From Lutibacter sp. (GTDB lineage: Bacteria; Bacteroidota; Bacteroidia; Flavobacteriales; Flavobacteriaceae), in NCBI RefSeq assembly GCF_016342705.1, contig NZ_JAEINV010000008.1, positions 62,001 through 126,000 of the forward strand: 64,000 bases of DNA, written 5' to 3'. This document shows positions 35,905 through 45,150 of the stretch, one piece after another. The translations under genes were made by a program, and so were the position numbers. The first letter of the stretch is position 1, and the number at the start of each line of letters is the position of its first letter. The notes below the pieces were generated by a model. The model was not told the origin of the DNA, did not search any database, and saw nothing but the letters and a program-made list of their open reading frames with translations.

Positions 35905-36878
35905 TTAAAGCAGGAATAATTGGTGGAGCAGGATATACAGCAGGTGAGTTAGTTAGATTATTAATACATCATGCACATATTGAAATAGATTTTGTGTATA
36001 GCACCTCGAATGCTGGAAATTATATTTATGATGTACATCAGGATTTATTGGGAGCATTAGATTTAAAATTTACTGACCAAGTAAATAACAATGTAGATGT
36101 GTTGTTTTTGTGTTTAGGACACGGAAATTCAAAAAAGTTTTTAGAACAACATCAATTTTCTGAAGGAACGAAGATTATAGATTTAAGCAACGATTTTAGA
36201 TTGATAAAAGACGCTGTTTTTCAAGGAAACGAATATGTATATGGTTTGCCAGAATTACAACAACAAAAAATTGAAAAAGCGAATTATATAGCCAATCCAG
36301 GTTGCTTTGCAACAGCCATTCAATTGGCATTATTACCATTAGCAAAAGCTAATTTATTAAATAATTCGGTCCATATAAATGCAACCACAGGTTCTACAGG
36401 AGCAGGCGTTTCACCAAGTGAAACCACGCATTTTAGTTGGAGAGATAATAATTTTTCAGTGTATAAAGCATTTACACACCAACATTTAGGTGAAATTTCT
36501 GAAAGTTTAGGATTGTTGCAACCAAATTTTTCCGAAGAACTATTTTTCATTCCAAATAGAGGGAATTTTAGTAGGGGGATTTTTGCATCTATCTACTTAA
36601 GTTTTGATGAAGCTATAGAAAAAGCCTATGAATTATTTGAAGATTTTTATAAAGACGCCGTTTTTACAAAAGTGTCAAAAAAACCAATTCATTTAAAGCA
36701 AGTAGTGAATACAAACAATTGTTTTATTCATTTAGAAAAATATAAAAACACGTTATTAATTACATCGGCAATTGATAATTTGTTAAAGGGAGCGTCGGGA
36801 CAAGCCATTCAAAATATGAATTTAATGTTTAAATTAAATCAAAAAGAAGGATTGCAGTTAAAAGCCAATTTATTTTAA
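35901..36878 (+). CDS. argC: N-acyl-gamma-glutamyl-phosphate reductase
   Basis: 325 residues. NADP-binding GIIGGAGYTAGELVRLL; active-site Cys in ANPGCFATAIQLAL; HQHLGEI and IPNRGNFSRGI near the substrate. Reduces N-acyl-glutamyl phosphate to the semialdehyde. Family name says acetyl; here the acyl group may be succinyl. proC follows after 11 nt. Confidence 0.95.
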   Translation: MIKAGIIGGAGYTAGELVRLLIHHAHIEIDFVYSTSNAGNYIYDVHQDLLGALDLKFTDQVNNNVDVLFLCLGHGNSKKFLEQHQFSEGTKIIDLSNDFRLIKDAVFQGNEYVYGLPELQQQKIEKANYIANPGCFATAIQLALLPLAKANLLNNSVHINATTGSTGAGVSPSETTHFSWRDNNFSVYKAFTHQHLGEISESLGLLQPNFSEELFFIPNRGNFSRGIFASIYLSFDEAIEKAYELFEDFYKDAVFTKVSKKPIHLKQVVNTNNCFIHLEKYKNTLLITSAIDNLLKGASGQAIQNMNLMFKLNQKEGLQLKANLF

Positions 36879-36889
36879 AAAAATACAAT

Positions 36890-37684
36890 ATGAAAATAGC
36901 CATTATTGGAGTAGGAAATTTAGGGTATTCAATAGCCATTGGAATTCTAACTCAAAAGAATTTTAAATTTAAAAATTTGTATTTAACCAAGCGTGATACG
37001 GAATCTTTAAGTTCTTGGGAAAAATTGCCCAATGTTAAAATTTCAACCGACAATAAAAAAGCTGTTCGTTATTCAGATATTGTTATAATTGCCGTGCAAC
37101 CAAAACAATTACATACCGTTTTAGAAGAAATAAAAGAGGTGGTAAATCCTAAAAAACATACGATTATTTCAGTAGTTACAGGTAGAAAAACGGATGAAAT
37201 TGAAAGTGTATTAGGAAGTGACGTTCCAATTATTAGAAGTATGCCAAATACGGCAATTTCTGTTGGGCAATCTATGACTTGTTTAAGCGCAAATGAAAGA
37301 GGAAAAGAAAATATAGAATTTGCCAAAACAATTTTCAATTCCTTAGGGAAAACCATGTGTATTGAAGAAAAGTTAATGCAAGCTGCCACTGTTATTTGTG
37401 CCAGCGGAATTGCTTTTTGGATGCGTTTAATTCGCGCCACAACCCAAGGAGCTATTCAACTAGGATTCGATTCAAAAGAAGCGCAAGAATTATCTATGCA
37501 AACCTGTTTGGGTGCTGCTAGTTTGTTAATTCATTCAGGAAGTCATCCTGAGCAAGAAATTGATAAAGTTACAACGCCAAGTGGTTGTACAATTGAAGGT
37601 TTAAATGAAATGGAGCACCAAGGATTAAGTTCTTCTTTAATAAAAGGTTTGGTAACTTCTTTCGAAAAAATTAATCAGATTTAA
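36890..37684 (+). CDS. proC: Pyrroline-5-carboxylate reductase
   Basis: 264 residues. NAD(P)-binding IIGVGNLGYSIAIGIL, VVTGRKTDEIESVLG, SMPNTAISVGQSMTC, and C-terminal VTTPSGCTIEGLNEME. Last step of proline synthesis. Its position between argC and argD shows that the proline and arginine genes form one transcription unit. Confidence 0.95.
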   Translation: MKIAIIGVGNLGYSIAIGILTQKNFKFKNLYLTKRDTESLSSWEKLPNVKISTDNKKAVRYSDIVIIAVQPKQLHTVLEEIKEVVNPKKHTIISVVTGRKTDEIESVLGSDVPIIRSMPNTAISVGQSMTCLSANERGKENIEFAKTIFNSLGKTMCIEEKLMQAATVICASGIAFWMRLIRATTQGAIQLGFDSKEAQELSMQTCLGAASLLIHSGSHPEQEIDKVTTPSGCTIEGLNEMEHQGLSSSLIKGLVTSFEKINQI

Positions 37685-37694
37685 CATTTTTATT

Positions 37695-38825
37695 ATGAAA
37701 TTATTTGATGTTTATCCGTTATACAATGTAACTCCAGTAAAAGCTGAAGGATGTTATGTTTGGGATGAGAATAATATAAAATATTTAGATTTATATGGTG
37801 GTCACGGCGTAATTTCTGTGGGACATACGCATCCAAAATATGTTGCTGATTTAACCAATCAACTTCAAAAAATAGGATTTTATTCCAATTCAGTTCAAAT
37901 GCCTTTACAGGTGGAGTTGGCCGAAAAATTAGGAAAACTTTCAGGTAGCGAAAATTACAATTTGTTTTTATGTAATTCTGGTGCGGAAGCTAATGAAAAT
38001 GCCTTAAAATTAGCTTCATTTATTACTGGAAAAAGTAGGGTGCTAGCCTTTACAAATTCCTTTCACGGAAGAACATCGGCAGCTGTGGCTGTAACTGATA
38101 ATAAAAGCATTAACGCGCCTATTAATTTACAACAAAAAGTGACTTTTTTACCGTTGAATGATATTGAATTGGTTATTCATGAAATAGGTAAAGGCGATGT
38201 TGCCGCTGTAATTATTGAAGGAATTCAAGGAGTTGGAGGTTTGGACGAAGGAACTACTGAGTTTTTTCAAGAGGTTCAAAAGGTGTGTAACAAAAATTGT
38301 GTATTGCTAATTTTAGATGAAATACAATCGGGTTATGGAAGAAGCGGAAAATTCTTTGCATTTCAATACCATCATATTCAACCAGATATTATAACAACAG
38401 CTAAGGGAATGGCAAATGGGTTTCCAATTGGAGGTGTTTTAATTTCGGATGTTTTTAAAGCTAAATATGGTAGTTTAGGAACTACTTTTGGTGGAAATCA
38501 TTTAGCATGTACTGCTGCAATTTCAGTATTAGATATTATTGAAGAAGAAAAGTTAATTGCCAATGTAAATGAGGTTTCAAACTATTTTATGGAGGAAATT
38601 AAGCAGATTCCTGAAGTGAAAAAAGTGAAAGGAAGAGGTTTAATGTTGGGTGTGGAATTTGATTTTGAAGTAGGTGAACTTCGAAAAAAATTAATTTTTG
38701 ATAAACATATTTTTACTGGAGGTTCTAACAATAAAAATTTGTTAAGAATTTTACCTCCTTTAACAATTACGAAAGCTCAAATAGATGAATTTATAAAAGC
38801 TTTGAAAGAAGTATTATCACAATGA
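37695..38825 (+). CDS. argD: N-acylornithine aminotransferase
   Basis: 376 residues, class III aminotransferase. LFLCNSGAEANENALKLA, LDEIQSGYGRSGKFFA and PLP Lys in TTAKGMANGFPIGGV. Transfers an amino group from glutamate to the N-acyl-glutamate semialdehyde. An ornithine aminotransferase role linking to proline is possible but less likely given the arg context. Its stop overlaps the proA start by 4 nt. Confidence 0.92.
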   Translation: MKLFDVYPLYNVTPVKAEGCYVWDENNIKYLDLYGGHGVISVGHTHPKYVADLTNQLQKIGFYSNSVQMPLQVELAEKLGKLSGSENYNLFLCNSGAEANENALKLASFITGKSRVLAFTNSFHGRTSAAVAVTDNKSINAPINLQQKVTFLPLNDIELVIHEIGKGDVAAVIIEGIQGVGGLDEGTTEFFQEVQKVCNKNCVLLILDEIQSGYGRSGKFFAFQYHHIQPDIITTAKGMANGFPIGGVLISDVFKAKYGSLGTTFGGNHLACTAAISVLDIIEEEKLIANVNEVSNYFMEEIKQIPEVKKVKGRGLMLGVEFDFEVGELRKKLIFDKHIFTGGSNNKNLLRILPPLTITKAQIDEFIKALKEVLSQ

Positions 38826-40015
38826 AAGGATTAACTTCAAACCAAAAAAATAGTGTTTTAACATCAATGGCCGAATTAATTGCATCGGAAAGAGGTGCAA
38901 TATTGAAAGCAAATAAAATGGATGTTGAAAATTATTCAGGTGAAGATATTGCCATGTACGATCGACTAAAAGTTGATGATGCCAAGGTTGATGGAATGAT
39001 TGTTTCATTACAACAATTAATTGCAGCTATTGATCCAGTAGGAAAAGAATTATACAATTTCACCCACGAAAATGGATTGAAAATGACCAATAAAACAGCG
39101 CCTTTCGGAACTGTTTTAATCATTTATGAATCTAGACCAGATGTCACAGTTGAAGCCGGAGGAATTGCGTTTAAATCGGGGAATAAAATTTTGCTAAAAG
39201 GCGGAAAAGAGTCGCTCAATTCAAATTTAAAAATTGTTGAATTGTGGCATAAAGCATTGGCTGAAAATAATATTTCAACAAATTGGGTAGAATATTTAAA
39301 TTATAACAGAACTGAAACACAGGCTTTTTTAGAACATCCAACTCAAAAAGTAGATTTAATTGTGCCACGTGGTGGTGAAAAATTAATTGCCTTTGTTAAA
39401 CAATATGCAACTTGCCCAGTAATTGTTAGCGGTAGAGGAAATAATTTTGTGTATGTAGATACGGAAGCCGATGTGGAAATGGCTTTATCAGTAATTTTAA
39501 ATGCAAAAGCATCAAAAATATCTGCGTGCAATGCGTTGGATAAAGTGTTGGTAAATACAAATTTAATAAATAAAGAATCCTTTGTTAAAACATTGATTCA
39601 TAAACTGCTAAAGCATAAAGTTGAAATTTTGGGTGATGATGAAATCTCTAAATTTGAAAATATTGCTGCATTTGAAGATGAAGCTATTTGGTATGAAGAG
39701 TTTTTAGATTATAAAATTGTGTTAGGAAGTGTTAAAAACATTGATGAAGCTATTTTAAAAATAAATATTTACGGAGGAGGACATTCAGCAGTGATATTAA
39801 CCGAAAATAAGGAAACGGCTCAATATTTTATGGAATTGGTGGATTCTGCTGCTGTCTATCAAAATGCATCCACACGTTTTACAGACGGCGGTCAGTTTGG
39901 TTTAGGTGGAGAATTAGCAATAAGCACCGATAAATTGCATCATAGAGGACCAATGGGATTACAGCATTTAGTTACTAACAAATGGTACGTGTACGGAAAT
40001 GGGCAAATTAGGTAA
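38822..40015 (+). CDS. proA: Glutamate-5-semialdehyde dehydrogenase (gamma-glutamyl phosphate reductase)
   Basis: 397 residues. ALDH-fold enzyme: PFGTVLIIYESRPDVTVEAG, GGKESLNSN, and the catalytic Cys region KASKISACNALDKVL. Reduces glutamyl-5-phosphate in proline synthesis. The C-terminal FTDGGQFGLGGELAISTDKLHHRGPMG matches ProA. It overlaps argD by 4 nt and proB by 17 nt, indicating translational coupling. Confidence 0.95.
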   Translation: MKGLTSNQKNSVLTSMAELIASERGAILKANKMDVENYSGEDIAMYDRLKVDDAKVDGMIVSLQQLIAAIDPVGKELYNFTHENGLKMTNKTAPFGTVLIIYESRPDVTVEAGGIAFKSGNKILLKGGKESLNSNLKIVELWHKALAENNISTNWVEYLNYNRTETQAFLEHPTQKVDLIVPRGGEKLIAFVKQYATCPVIVSGRGNNFVYVDTEADVEMALSVILNAKASKISACNALDKVLVNTNLINKESFVKTLIHKLLKHKVEILGDDEISKFENIAAFEDEAIWYEEFLDYKIVLGSVKNIDEAILKINIYGGGHSAVILTENKETAQYFMELVDSAAVYQNASTRFTDGGQFGLGGELAISTDKLHHRGPMGLQHLVTNKWYVYGNGQIR

Positions 40016-40775
40016 AAAGAGAATTTTATTAAAAATTGGATCTAATGTATTAACAAAAGAGACCAATCATATTTCTCGTGGAAAAATTGAAGATATTGCC
40101 TGTCAAATAGCAGATTTAAGAGACGATTATGAATTTGTAATTGTAACTTCAGGCGCTATTGCAGTAGCAAAACAATTTGTTCAGTTAGAGAGTAATGGAA
40201 AGGAAATTAATGTAAAACAAGCATTAGCATCCATTGGTCAGCCACATTTAATGCGTATTTATCAAGAAAGTTTTAGAGAACTTGGTTTATTAACTTCTCA
40301 GTGTTTATTGTCGTATTCCGATTTCAAAAAAGAAGAATCTAGAACCAACATTAAAAACACCATAAATGTGTTGGTTGAAAATAGTTATATTCCAATCATT
40401 AATGAAAATGATACGGTTGCCACGGATGAAATTAAATTTGGGGATAACGATAAATTATCGGCATTAACAGCAGCACTTTTAAATGTAGATTTGTTAATTA
40501 TTGCCACCAATACTAATGGAATTTACACCAAAGCCTCCATTGATGCTGATAGCGTAAAAACAATTAAAGAAACTAATAATATTCAGTTGTTAAGAGACCA
40601 AATTCAAGCATCGGTTTCCTTGCACGGAACAGGTGGAATGTCAACAAAAATTGAAGCGTCAGAAATTGCACAAAATGCAAATATTGAAACGTGGATAGTA
40701 AATGGATTAAAAGATAATTTTGTTGTGAACGCAATGAAAAACAAAAGTGAATTCACAAAAATAACAGTAAAGTAA
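39999..40775 (+). CDS. proB: Glutamate 5-kinase, short form
   Basis: 258 residues. Amino-acid-kinase fold: ILLKIGSNVLTKE, VIVTSGAIAVAKQ, ENDTVATDEIKFGDNDKLSAL and GTGGMSTKIEASEIA. It lacks the C-terminal PUA domain of E. coli ProB (367 residues). The ATG lies 17 nt inside proA. Two separate proteins are encoded, not a fused P5C synthase. Phosphorylates glutamate for ProA. Confidence 0.94.
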   Translation: MGKLGKKRILLKIGSNVLTKETNHISRGKIEDIACQIADLRDDYEFVIVTSGAIAVAKQFVQLESNGKEINVKQALASIGQPHLMRIYQESFRELGLLTSQCLLSYSDFKKEESRTNIKNTINVLVENSYIPIINENDTVATDEIKFGDNDKLSALTAALLNVDLLIIATNTNGIYTKASIDADSVKTIKETNNIQLLRDQIQASVSLHGTGGMSTKIEASEIAQNANIETWIVNGLKDNFVVNAMKNKSEFTKITVK

Positions 40776-40776
40776 C

Positions 40777-41724
40777 ATGCAACATTATACCAAAATAAAC
40801 GAGTTAGATAGCTTGCAAAAAACAGTAAAAGAAGCTATTGAATTAAAAAAAAGTGAATTAAAATATAAATTTCTTGGTGAAGGAAAAACCATTTGTTTAT
40901 TGTTTTTTAATAATAGTTTACGTACCCGTTTAAGTACGCAAAAGGCAGCTCAAAATTTAGGTTTGAATACTGTTGTAATGAATTTTGGTAGTGAAGGTTG
41001 GCAGCTAGAGTTTGAAGATGGTGTTGTAATGGATCAGGATAAATCTGAACACGTTATTGAAGCTGCACAAGTAGTTGCGCAATATTGCGATATTGTGGCA
41101 ATTAGAGCTTTTGCCTCTTTAACTGATAAAGAAAAGGACAGTGCAGAAATTGTAATTGAAAGCTTTAAAAAATATGCTAGAATTCCAGTTGTAAATATGG
41201 AAAGCGCTACAGGGCATCCGTTACAAGCATTGGCAGATGCAATTACCATGGAAGAATATAAAGTTTCTCATAAACCTAAGGTTGTATTGTCTTGGGCGCC
41301 ACATCCAAAAGCCTTGCCGCATGCCGTTGCCAATTCTTTTGTTGAAATGATGCAATTGCAAGATGCAGATTTTGTGATTACGCATCCAGAAGGTTATGAG
41401 TTAGATCCAAAAATCACAAAGAATTCTAAAATAGAATACAATCAAAATAAAGCGTTTGAAAATGCTGATTTTGTGTATGTGAAGAACTGGAGTAACTTTA
41501 AAAATTATGGGAAAGTAGTAAATAAAGATGCACATTGGATGGTAACTGCTGAGAAAATGAAGTTGACAAATAATGGGAAGTTTATGCACTGTTTGCCTGT
41601 TAGAAGAAACGTAATTGTTGCTGATGAAGTAATTGATTCGGAAAATTCAATTGTAATTCAGCAAGCAAATAACAGAACCTATTCAGCACAAATTGTATTG
41701 AAGAAAATATTGGAGAATATATAG
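40777..41724 (+). CDS. N-acyl-ornithine carbamoyltransferase (probably N-succinyl type)
   Basis: 315 residues. Carbamoyl-phosphate site FFNNSLRTRLSTQKAA (SxRT), WAPHPKALPHAVANSF, HPEGYELDPK and the C-terminal MHCLPVRRN. This matches the Bacteroides/Xanthomonas acyl-ornithine transcarbamylases, not ordinary ArgF. At position 90, within VVMDQDKSEH, the residue is Ser; I recall Glu here in the N-acetyl enzyme and Pro in the N-succinyl enzyme, with Ser substitution shifting specificity to succinyl. It is followed by a repeat-containing gap before argB. Confidence 0.9.
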   Translation: MQHYTKINELDSLQKTVKEAIELKKSELKYKFLGEGKTICLLFFNNSLRTRLSTQKAAQNLGLNTVVMNFGSEGWQLEFEDGVVMDQDKSEHVIEAAQVVAQYCDIVAIRAFASLTDKEKDSAEIVIESFKKYARIPVVNMESATGHPLQALADAITMEEYKVSHKPKVVLSWAPHPKALPHAVANSFVEMMQLQDADFVITHPEGYELDPKITKNSKIEYNQNKAFENADFVYVKNWSNFKNYGKVVNKDAHWMVTAEKMKLTNNGKFMHCLPVRRNVIVADEVIDSENSIVIQQANNRTYSAQIVLKKILENI

Positions 41725-41744
41725 TTTAAATACAACTAAAAGTC

Positions 41745-41824
41745 GTCAACCTGAACTTGTTTCAGGTTTTCATACGAATTTGTACTTTAGTTGATAAGAT
41801 TCTGAAATAAGTTCAGAATGACGA
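41745..41824. repeat. Palindromic intergenic repeat, copy 1
   Basis: Starts CGTCAACCTGAACTTG and ends ATAAGTTCAGAATGACG. CGTCA/TGACG ends form the outer inverted repeat, with two inner CTGAA...TTCAG palindromes. Lies between the transcarbamylase gene and argB. Such elements recur in flavobacterial genomes. Confidence 0.8.
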
Positions 41825-41839
41825 TTTAAATTTAAAACA

Positions 41840-42622
41840 ATGAAAAAAGAGCTTTTAAAAATAGTAAAAATTGGCGGAAATGTAATTAATGATGAAATTG
41901 CTTTAACTTCATTTTTAAAAGATTTTGCAGCTTTAGAAGGTCCAAAAATATTAGTGCACGGCGGTGGAAAAAAAGCGACAGAAGTTTCGTCGGCCATGGG
42001 TTTACAACCAAAAATGATTAATGGAAGAAGAGTAACTGATGAAGCCACTGTTGAGGTGGTAACAATGGTGTATGCTGGTTTGTTGAATAAAAAAATAGTG
42101 GCCCAATTACAACAATTTAATTGCAATGCTTTGGGATTGTCAGGAGCTGATGCGAATTGTATTTTAGCGCATAAACGAATTGTAAATGATGTAGATTATG
42201 GTTTTGCAGGTGATGTTGATGCTATCAATGCTGATTTTATTAATGTGTTACTTCAAAATAATATAACACCCGTTTTTTGTGCCATAACACACGACAAAAA
42301 GGGGCAACTGTTAAACACAAATGCCGACACCATTGTTTCAGAAGTAGCTATTGGAATGAGTAAATTATACGATACAGAATTAAATTTTGTGTTTGAATTA
42401 AAAGGTGTTTTAAAAAAAATTGAAGATAAAAATTCAGTGATTTCACATATTAATCCAGCAACTTATAAAGAACTGATTGACGCAGGAATTATTGCAGATG
42501 GAATGCTTCCAAAAATACATAATTGTTTTAATGCGTTAGATAAAGGGGTTGGAAAAGTAAAAATTGGAGACGCATCGTTAGTGCAAACTAATACTATATT
42601 ATATACAACATTAACACTATAA
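41840..42622 (+). CDS. argB: N-acylglutamate kinase
   Basis: 260 residues. Amino-acid-kinase fold: VKIGGNVIND, ILVHGGGKKATEVS, GLSGADANCI, and DGMLPKIHNCFNAL. Phosphorylates N-acylglutamate, the second step of the linear arginine pathway. Separated from the preceding gene by 115 nt holding repeat copy 1. Confidence 0.94.
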   Translation: MKKELLKIVKIGGNVINDEIALTSFLKDFAALEGPKILVHGGGKKATEVSSAMGLQPKMINGRRVTDEATVEVVTMVYAGLLNKKIVAQLQQFNCNALGLSGADANCILAHKRIVNDVDYGFAGDVDAINADFINVLLQNNITPVFCAITHDKKGQLLNTNADTIVSEVAIGMSKLYDTELNFVFELKGVLKKIEDKNSVISHINPATYKELIDAGIIADGMLPKIHNCFNALDKGVGKVKIGDASLVQTNTILYTTLTL

Positions 42623-42628
42623 AAGAAA

Positions 42629-42691
42629 CGTCATGCTGAAGTTGATTCAGCATCGCATGCGATGAAACCCTGAAGCAAGTTCAGGGTGACG
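42629..42691. repeat. Palindromic intergenic repeat, copy 2
   Basis: Starts CGTCATGCTGAAGTTG and ends AAGCAAGTTCAGGGTGACG, with an inner GCATGC-centred palindrome (catcgcatgcgatg). Same end sequences as copies 1 and 3; lies between argB and argE. Confidence 0.8.
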
Positions 42692-42736
42692 AAAATAATA
42701 ATAATTGAATAAAAATTCAAATTTTAATATTCAAAA

Positions 42737-43795
42737 ATGATAGAACAACTTACTAAAGAAGCTATTGAGTTATTAAAAAATTTAATTTCAAAGCAATCTT
42801 TTTCTGGTGAAGAAAACGAAACTGCTTTACTAATAATGCAATGGTTTTCACATCATAATATTCAATTTGAAAGTGATAAACATAATGTTTGGGCAAAAAA
42901 CAAACATTTTGATCCCTCTAAAAAAAACATCTTATTAAATTCACATCACGATACGGTGAAACCAAACAAAGGATATACACGTAATCCGTTAAGTCCAGCT
43001 ATTGAAGACGGAAAATTATATGGGTTGGGGAGTAATGATGCTGGAGGTTGTTTGGTTTCTTTATTGGCAACGTTTACCTATTTTTATAACAGAGAAGATT
43101 TAAAATACAATTTTGTAATTGTAGCTTCTGCCGAAGAAGAAAATTCAGGTCCAAACGGATTAAATTCAATGTTGAAAATTATTCCTGAAATAGATTTTGC
43201 CATTGTAGGAGAACCAACATTAATGCAATTAGCTATTGCTGAAAAAGGATTAATGGTGTTAAATTGCGATGCCAAAGGAACTGCAGGTCATGCAGCGCAC
43301 GGAACAGGTGATAATGCCATTTACAATGCCATTGAAGATATTCATTGGTTTCAGACTTTTGAGTTTCCAAAAGTATCGGAAACGTTAGGGAAAGTAAAAA
43401 TGACCGTTACACAAATTGAAGCAGGAAATCAACACAATGTAATTCCTTCCAATTGTAAATATGTGGTTGATGTGCGCGTTACAGATGCATATTCAAACCA
43501 AGAAGTGTTTGAAATTATTGATGCAAATGTAAAATCTGAAGTTTGTCCAAGATCATTGCGGTTAAATTCATCTTCAATTCCTAAAGAGCATGCAATTGTG
43601 CAAGCAGGAATTAAATTAGGAAGAGAAACGTATGGTTCGCCAACACTATCAGATCAAGCTGTTTTAAGTTGTCCTTCATTAAAATTAGGGCCTGGACAAA
43701 GTTTGCGATCTCATACTGCCGATGAATTTATTTATGTTGAAGAAATTGAAGAAGGTATTGATTTGTATATTAAAATATTAGAAGAAATTATTTAA
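42737..43795 (+). CDS. argE: N-acylornithine deacylase (M20 peptidase family)
   Basis: 352 residues. M20 metallopeptidase: LLNSHHDTVKP (first metal ligands), GLGSNDAGG, the catalytic ASAEEENSGPNG and VGEPTLMQLAIAEKG. Removes the acyl group to free the amino acid. If the transcarbamylase acts on succinyl-ornithine, the substrate would be N-succinylcitrulline rather than N-acetylornithine. Linear (not cyclic) pathway, as no argJ is present. Confidence 0.9.
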   Translation: MIEQLTKEAIELLKNLISKQSFSGEENETALLIMQWFSHHNIQFESDKHNVWAKNKHFDPSKKNILLNSHHDTVKPNKGYTRNPLSPAIEDGKLYGLGSNDAGGCLVSLLATFTYFYNREDLKYNFVIVASAEEENSGPNGLNSMLKIIPEIDFAIVGEPTLMQLAIAEKGLMVLNCDAKGTAGHAAHGTGDNAIYNAIEDIHWFQTFEFPKVSETLGKVKMTVTQIEAGNQHNVIPSNCKYVVDVRVTDAYSNQEVFEIIDANVKSEVCPRSLRLNSSSIPKEHAIVQAGIKLGRETYGSPTLSDQAVLSCPSLKLGPGQSLRSHTADEFIYVEEIEEGIDLYIKILEEII

Positions 43796-43800
43796 AAATG

Positions 43801-43846
43801 TTGAATAGTTTATGAGTTTAAAAGTTTAAACCTTTAAACTGTTCAA
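43801..43846. repeat. Inverted repeat between argE and argH
   Basis: ttgaatagttta (43801-43812) pairs with taaactgttcaa (43835-43846), 12 pairs with one G-U, around a smaller internal palindrome gtttaa/ttaaac (43816-43831). Unlike the CGTCA repeats. Possibly an RNA processing or stability structure. Confidence 0.6.
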
Positions 43847-43864
43847 CAATTAAACATTTACACT

Positions 43865-45142
43865 ATGAAACTTTGGGATAAAGGATTTTCAACCGATAAA
43901 AAAATAGATTTATTTACAGTTGGTAATGATAGAGAACTCGATTTAATTTTAGCAAAATACGATGTGATTGGCAATTTGGCACATGCTAAAATGTTACATA
44001 AAATAGGTTTGTTAACGGCGGAAGAAATTGCAGCTATAGAAGTTGAATTAAATTCAATTTTAAAAACTATTGAAGAAGGAAACTTCACCATTGAAGATAC
44101 TTTTGAAGATGTGCATTCTAAGGTAGAATATTTGTTAACTGAAAAGTTAGGCGATACTGGTAAAAAAATTCATACAGCACGTTCTAGAAACGATCAAGTT
44201 TTAGTGGATGTACATTTGTATTTAAAAGATGCTTTAAATGAAATTAATGCAGAAGTTGATGATTTATTTAATTTATTAATTTCGTTGGCAGAACAATATA
44301 AAAATGTATTATTACCTGGTTACACGCATTTACAAGTGGCAATGCCTTCCTCTTTTGGAATGTGGTTTTCTGCGTATGCTGAAACATTGATAGATGACAT
44401 TTACTTTTTAAAAGCGGCATATAAAGTTGCAGATCAAAATCCGTTAGGTTCCGCGGCTGGTTATGGAAGTTCTTTTCCAATTGATAGAGAGGAAACAACC
44501 AAATTATTAGGTTTTGAAACGTTAAAATTCAACTCTGTTGCAGCTCAAATGGGACGTGGAAAGTTAGAAAAATCTGTTTCTTTTGCCATAAGTTCGGTTG
44601 CAAGTACGTTGGCTAAAATGAGTATGGATATTTGTTTGTATATGAGTCAGAATTTTAATTTTATCTCATTTCCTGATGAATTAACTACAGGTTCTAGTAT
44701 TATGCCTCATAAAAAAAATCCAGATGTTTTTGAGTTGATTCGTGGGAAATGCAACAAATTACAAGCGTTACCATACGAGTTTACGTTGATAACAAATAAT
44801 TTACCTAGCGGTTATCATAGAGATTTGCAATTGTTAAAAGAAGGGTTAATTCCATCATTTTCAACGTTAAAAGCTTGTTTAGAAATGTTAACCTATTCTT
44901 TAAAAAACATTAGAGTTAGAACTGATATTGTTGAAGAAGAAAAATATTTGTATTTATTTAGTGTTGAGGAAGTTAATAAGCTAGTTCAAAACGGAACACC
45001 GTTTAGAGATGCTTATAAACAAGTAGGAAAAGATATTAAGAATGGTACTTTTAATCCAGATAAAAGTGTAAATCACACGCACAAAGGAAGTGTTGGTAAT
45101 TTATGTTTAGATGAAATTGTAGCCAAGAAAAATAAAGCATAA
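43865..45142 (+). CDS. argH: Argininosuccinate lyase
   Basis: 425 residues. Fumarase/aspartase superfamily: the signature GSSIMPHKKNPDVFELIRGKC is complete, with ARSRNDQVLVDVHLY and YTHLQVAMPSSFG earlier. Releases arginine and fumarate. Last gene of the operon; a large terminator stem follows. Confidence 0.95.
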   Translation: MKLWDKGFSTDKKIDLFTVGNDRELDLILAKYDVIGNLAHAKMLHKIGLLTAEEIAAIEVELNSILKTIEEGNFTIEDTFEDVHSKVEYLLTEKLGDTGKKIHTARSRNDQVLVDVHLYLKDALNEINAEVDDLFNLLISLAEQYKNVLLPGYTHLQVAMPSSFGMWFSAYAETLIDDIYFLKAAYKVADQNPLGSAAGYGSSFPIDREETTKLLGFETLKFNSVAAQMGRGKLEKSVSFAISSVASTLAKMSMDICLYMSQNFNFISFPDELTTGSSIMPHKKNPDVFELIRGKCNKLQALPYEFTLITNNLPSGYHRDLQLLKEGLIPSFSTLKACLEMLTYSLKNIRVRTDIVEEEKYLYLFSVEEVNKLVQNGTPFRDAYKQVGKDIKNGTFNPDKSVNHTHKGSVGNLCLDEIVAKKNKA

Positions 45143-45150
45143 AATACAAC

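Noticed and set aside
38822-40775. Frameshifted fused P5C synthase (proA-proB overlap)
   Set aside because: Both proteins are complete with proper ends; the 17-nt overlap includes a valid ATG for proB, and gene order is opposite to that of the fused eukaryotic enzyme.
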